The translations under genes were made by a program, and so were the position numbers. Below, piece after piece: positions 6,985-9,960 of a stretch of 9,960 bases of DNA; the first letter of the stretch is position 1; each line of letters opens with the position of its first letter. The notes under the pieces are model-generated. The model made no database searches. It saw only the letters and a list, made by a program, of their open reading frames with translations, and had not been told where the DNA came from. Source of the DNA: an uncultured Collinsella sp. (lineage in GTDB: Bacteria > Actinomycetota > Coriobacteriia > Coriobacteriales > Coriobacteriaceae); NCBI GenBank assembly GCA_902388545.1, contig CABMPS010000060.1, positions 1-9,960 of the forward strand. Direction: 5' to 3'.

Positions 6985-9816
6985 CTACTCCCCCAGCAGC
7001 GCTTTCTCCGGCGTGATCGGAAGCGAGCGTACCTGATGTCCGGTGGCGTGCGCCACGGCCGAGGCCACGGCGGCGAGCGGCGTGTTGATGACGACCTCGC
7101 CGATCGACTTGGCGCCAAACGGGCCCGTCGGCTCGTAGCTCGGCTCAAAGGCCACGCGAATGCTGCCGATATCCAAGCGCGTGGGCAGCTTGTAGCTCAT
7201 AAAGTTGCCGGTGCGCAGACGGCCGCGGTCATCGTGCTCGACGATCTCGTAGAGCGCGTGACCGATACCCTGGGCAATGCCGCCCTCGGCCTGGACGCGC
7301 GCGAGTGCCTCGTTGATCACGGTGCCGCAGTCCACAGCCGCCGCGTAGTCCACCACAGTCACCTTGCCGGTGGCCTTGTCGACCTCGACCTCGGCAATGC
7401 CGGCCATAAACGGCGGAGGCGAAACGGGCAGGCAGGCAGAAGCGTGCGAGGTGAGCGCGTCGCCGCCCGCGATGTTCTTGACGCACAGGTTGGCAAAGTC
7501 GCGCAGCGTGAGGTAGCGGTTCTGCTCGCGCGCGGCACGCTCGTCGGACAGGCGCACGTACTGACCATCAAAGACCACATCGACGGCGTCCACGTCCCAC
7601 ATCTGGGCGGCCTTGGCGCAGATCTTCTCGCGCAGCTCGGTCGCAGCGTTCTTGGCCGCCAGACCCGTCACGTACGTGCCCGAGCTCGCGTACGAGCCGG
7701 CGTCGAACGGCGAGACGTCGGTGTCCACGCCGCGCACCACGATCAGCGAGCTCTCCACGCCCAGCTCCTCGGCGGCAATCTGCGCCAGGATCGTGTCGAC
7801 GCCCATGCCGTTATCGGTGGCGCCGGTGCCGATGGTAATGAAGCCGTCCTCTTCCAGGCGCATATCGATGCCGGCGATGTCGACATTGGAAATGCCCGAG
7901 CCCTGCATGGTGAGCGCACAACCCAGGGCGCGCACACGGTCGCCCAGGTCCACGGCCAGCGGCTTGTCGCGCCAGCCGATCATGTCCATCGCGCGCAGCA
8001 GGCAGCGGTCGAGTGCGCAGGCGTTGAGCTTTTCGTTGTAGTACTGCGGCATGACCTCACCCTCGTGCACCATGTTCTTAAGGCGCAGGTCGGCGGGGTC
8101 CATGTGCAGCATGTCGGCGAGCTCGTTGACGGCGCTCTCCACGGCAAACTGGCCCTGGGTGGCACCGTAGCCGCGATACGCGCCGCCGCGGTTGGTGTTG
8201 GTGTAGACGGCGTCCCACCTAAAGCGGCTCGCCTTCACATGGTTGTAGATCGGCAGGCTCTTGTGGCCCGAAAGGCCGATCGTTGTGGTAGCGTGCTCGC
8301 CGTACGCGCCGGCGTTGGACAGCGTGTGCAGATCAATAGCCGTGATGGTGCCGTCGTTCATGGCGCCCAGCTTAACGGTCATCTGCATCTGGTGGCGCGA
8401 GTTGCCCGCAGTGATGGTCTCCTCGCGGGTGTAGCAGCAATAGCTCGGACGGCCGGTCTGCTGGGTGACGAACGCCACGAAGATCTCGCAGCAGCCCGTC
8501 TGCTTGGAGCCAAAGCCGCCGCCGATGCGCGGCTTAATGACCTGCACCTGCGACTGCGGAATGTCGAGCGACTGCGCGACCATGCGGCGCACGTGGAAGG
8601 GCACCTGCGTGGAGGTGGTCACCGAAATGCGCCCGAACGCATCGGTCGTCGCAAAGGCGCGGAAGGTCTCCATGGGCGCGGTCTGCGTGGCCTGGCTGGT
8701 GTAGGTGCGCTCAAAGACGATGTCGCTCTGGGCGAAGGCCTCGTCCAGATCGCCATAATCGCTGGTACCGCTGCACACCAGGTTGCGCGGAACATCGCCG
8801 CCCTGCGGGAACATAAAGGTCACGTCGCCCTCGGGGTGGACCACGATGTCGTTATCGAGCGCCTGGGTAAAGTCGAGCAGAGGCTCGAGCACCTCGTAGT
8901 CGACCTTGATGAGCTTGAGCGCCTTATCGGCGGCCTCCTCGGTCTCGGCGGCGACGATCGCCACCTCTTCGTTTTGGTAGCGGACGAGGTTCTCGAGAAT
9001 CAGACGGTCGTAGGGACTCGGCTGCGGATAGCTCTGGCCGGCAATGGTAAAACGGCGCTTGGGAACGTCCTCGTAGGTGTAGACGCCCACCACGCCGGGC
9101 ACCTTCAGGGCGCGCGACGTATCGATGGAGCGGATCTTGGCGCGGGCATAGGGGCTGCGCTTGAGTTTGACGATGAGCGCACCGGCGGGCACCATATCGC
9201 CCGTGTAGACGGGACGGCCCTCGAGCAGGGCCTTCGAGTCCTTCTTGGGCTGCTTGTGGGTAATCTGCTTGTAGGTGACGCCGTCAGAGCTCGTGTCGTT
9301 GACCGGCAGCTCGGGCATCTCGAAGCCCACCCGCACGCCGGACTCGTTAAGGAAGCGGACGATGGCGCGCAGCTGGCTCTCGTAGCCGCTGCAACGGCAG
9401 AGGTTGCCAGCCAGCTGGCGCGAGAGTTCCTCGCGCGTGGCGACGAGGCTCGGGTCCTCCTTGGCGGCGCGGGCAAGCGCCAGCACGTTCATGATGAGGC
9501 CGGGAGCGCAAAAACCGCACTGCTCGGCACCTTCGGCAGCCATGGCGCGAGCGAGCGTCTCGGACTCGGCCTTGAGACCCTCGAGCGTGGTGACGGAGCG
9601 GCCCTCGACGCGCGCGGCGGGAACCGAGCAGCTCAGCACCGGATCGTCGTCGAGCCACACCGTGCACAGGCCGCAGTTGGTGGTCTCGCAGGCGCAGCGC
9701 ACCGACGCGCAACCCTGCTCGCGCAGCAGCGCAAAGAGCATGGTATCGGGGGCAATCTGAACCTTGACCTTGCGACCGTTGAGCGTAAAGGAAAGATCGA
9801 TGAGTTTGGCAGCCAT
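6985..9816 (-). CDS. molybdenum hydroxylase, xanthine dehydrogenase family, fused 2Fe-2S and molybdopterin domains
   Basis: A 943-residue cytoplasmic oxidoreductase predicted to hydroxylate a purine or other N-heterocycle at a molybdopterin centre and pass electrons through two 2Fe-2S clusters. The plant-type cluster ligands are C43, C48, C51 and C63. The second cluster has C100/C103 (CGFC) and C140/C142 (CRCSGY). The molybdopterin part runs from about 195 to 935. It contains IGGGFGSK (431-438), AYRGYGATQG (546-555, matching the AFRGFG block that carries the substrate arginine) and GAKSIGE (901-907), whose glutamate matches the catalytic base of xanthine dehydrogenases. The usual GQG that contacts molybdenum reads GMG (670-672). 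No FAD domain is present. The architecture and length resemble E. coli XdhD and the selenium-dependent xanthine dehydrogenase group; I cannot tell which, or name the substrate. GAGG lies seven bases before the ATG, which overlaps the upstream stop. Confidence 0.9.
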   Translation of the reverse strand: MAAKLIDLSFTLNGRKVKVQIAPDTMLFALLREQGCASVRCACETTNCGLCTVWLDDDPVLSCSVPAARVEGRSVTTLEGLKAESETLARAMAAEGAEQCGFCAPGLIMNVLALARAAKEDPSLVATREELSRQLAGNLCRCSGYESQLRAIVRFLNESGVRVGFEMPELPVNDTSSDGVTYKQITHKQPKKDSKALLEGRPVYTGDMVPAGALIVKLKRSPYARAKIRSIDTSRALKVPGVVGVYTYEDVPKRRFTIAGQSYPQPSPYDRLILENLVRYQNEEVAIVAAETEEAADKALKLIKVDYEVLEPLLDFTQALDNDIVVHPEGDVTFMFPQGGDVPRNLVCSGTSDYGDLDEAFAQSDIVFERTYTSQATQTAPMETFRAFATTDAFGRISVTTSTQVPFHVRRMVAQSLDIPQSQVQVIKPRIGGGFGSKQTGCCEIFVAFVTQQTGRPSYCCYTREETITAGNSRHQMQMTVKLGAMNDGTITAIDLHTLSNAGAYGEHATTTIGLSGHKSLPIYNHVKASRFRWDAVYTNTNRGGAYRGYGATQGQFAVESAVNELADMLHMDPADLRLKNMVHEGEVMPQYYNEKLNACALDRCLLRAMDMIGWRDKPLAVDLGDRVRALGCALTMQGSGISNVDIAGIDMRLEEDGFITIGTGATDNGMGVDTILAQIAAEELGVESSLIVVRGVDTDVSPFDAGSYASSGTYVTGLAAKNAATELREKICAKAAQMWDVDAVDVVFDGQYVRLSDERAAREQNRYLTLRDFANLCVKNIAGGDALTSHASACLPVSPPPFMAGIAEVEVDKATGKVTVVDYAAAVDCGTVINEALARVQAEGGIAQGIGHALYEIVEHDDRGRLRTGNFMSYKLPTRLDIGSIRVAFEPSYEPTGPFGAKSIGEVVINTPLAAVASAVAHATGHQVRSLPITPEKALLGE

Positions 9817-9960
9817 TAGCGCACCTCGCTAGAATCGACGCCGGGCACGCGGCGGCAGGAATACTCGTCCGTGGCAAACTTGGGGACCTGAACGGTCTCG
9901 AGCTCGCGGGCAAGCGCGGCCGAAAGCTCAATGCCGGCGGCGCGGCGCACGGCCTGAATC
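9816..9960 (-). CDS. 3' end of an unidentified gene in the molybdenum hydroxylase operon (partial)
   Basis: An open frame of 47 codons runs in from the window edge and stops at TAA (9818-9816); the final A is also the first base of the hydroxylase ATG. The overlap and shared strand indicate co-transcription and probable translational coupling. The tail begins IQAVRRAAGIELSAAL, continues with a helix-like charged stretch and VPKFATDEYSC, and ends SSEVR. I do not recognise it. By analogy with E. coli ygfM-xdhD, an FAD-binding partner subunit would be the natural neighbour, but the visible tail does not show a motif that proves this. A purine-pathway hydrolase or accessory protein is also possible. 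Confidence 0.7.
   Translation of the reverse strand, partial: IQAVRRAAGIELSAALARELETVQVPKFATDEYSCRRVPGVDSSEVR

Noticed and set aside
6946..9819. Plus-strand open frame of 957 codons opposite the molybdenum hydroxylase
   Set aside because: It mirrors the whole hydroxylase gene and has no recognisable domain or independent start signal; it is a composition artefact.
9347..9931. Minus-strand open frame of 194 codons overlapping the hydroxylase start
   Set aside because: It is out of frame with the clear 2Fe-2S domain and is arginine- and proline-rich, typical of a frame-shadow in GC-rich DNA.

Overview
The window is about 10 kb of GC-rich bacterial chromosome in which every convincing gene lies on the minus strand. 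Two things suggest an anaerobic, high-GC actinobacterium of the Coriobacteriia type, perhaps Collinsella-like: the order tig, clpP, clpX, valS, which resembles the actinobacterial arrangement, and a fused iron-sulfur/molybdenum hydroxylase of the kind found in gut anaerobes. The lineage is inferred from gene order, composition and protein style; no 16S or other marker is present.

In the direction of transcription (high to low coordinates), the window opens with the last 47 codons of an unidentified gene (9816-9960). Its stop codon overlaps the start of a 943-residue molybdenum hydroxylase of the xanthine dehydrogenase family (6985-9816), which ends at a strong GC-rich terminator (6931-6960). 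A tRNA-Leu(UAG) gene with encoded CCA follows (6761-6844), preceded by a possible extended -10 promoter and trailed by a UUCG-capped hairpin. Next comes a protein quality-control block: trigger factor (tig, 5371-6672), ClpP (4588-5208) and ClpX (3180-4586). clpP and clpX are one base apart and surely co-expressed. A hairpin of 11 perfect pairs with only a weak T-run sits between tig and clpP. clpX ends at a good intrinsic terminator. valS (272-2968) follows after a leader with a large hairpin, and downstream of it lie a nested 101-base inverted repeat and a final terminator (13-46).

The tig-clpP-clpX genes form a coherent unit: trigger factor meets nascent chains at the ribosome, and ClpXP unfolds and degrades tagged or damaged proteins. 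valS supplies charged tRNA-Val. The molybdenum hydroxylase belongs to a separate operon that continues beyond the window and probably serves purine or N-heterocycle catabolism.

No mobile element, CRISPR array or defence system is visible. The least explained sequences are the three large intergenic hairpins (152-252, 2989-3028, 5254-5294) and the unidentified gene tail at the right edge. No gene-free stretch exceeds 300 bases. The four gaps of about 140 to 270 bases hold the terminators, hairpins and promoter-like sites listed.
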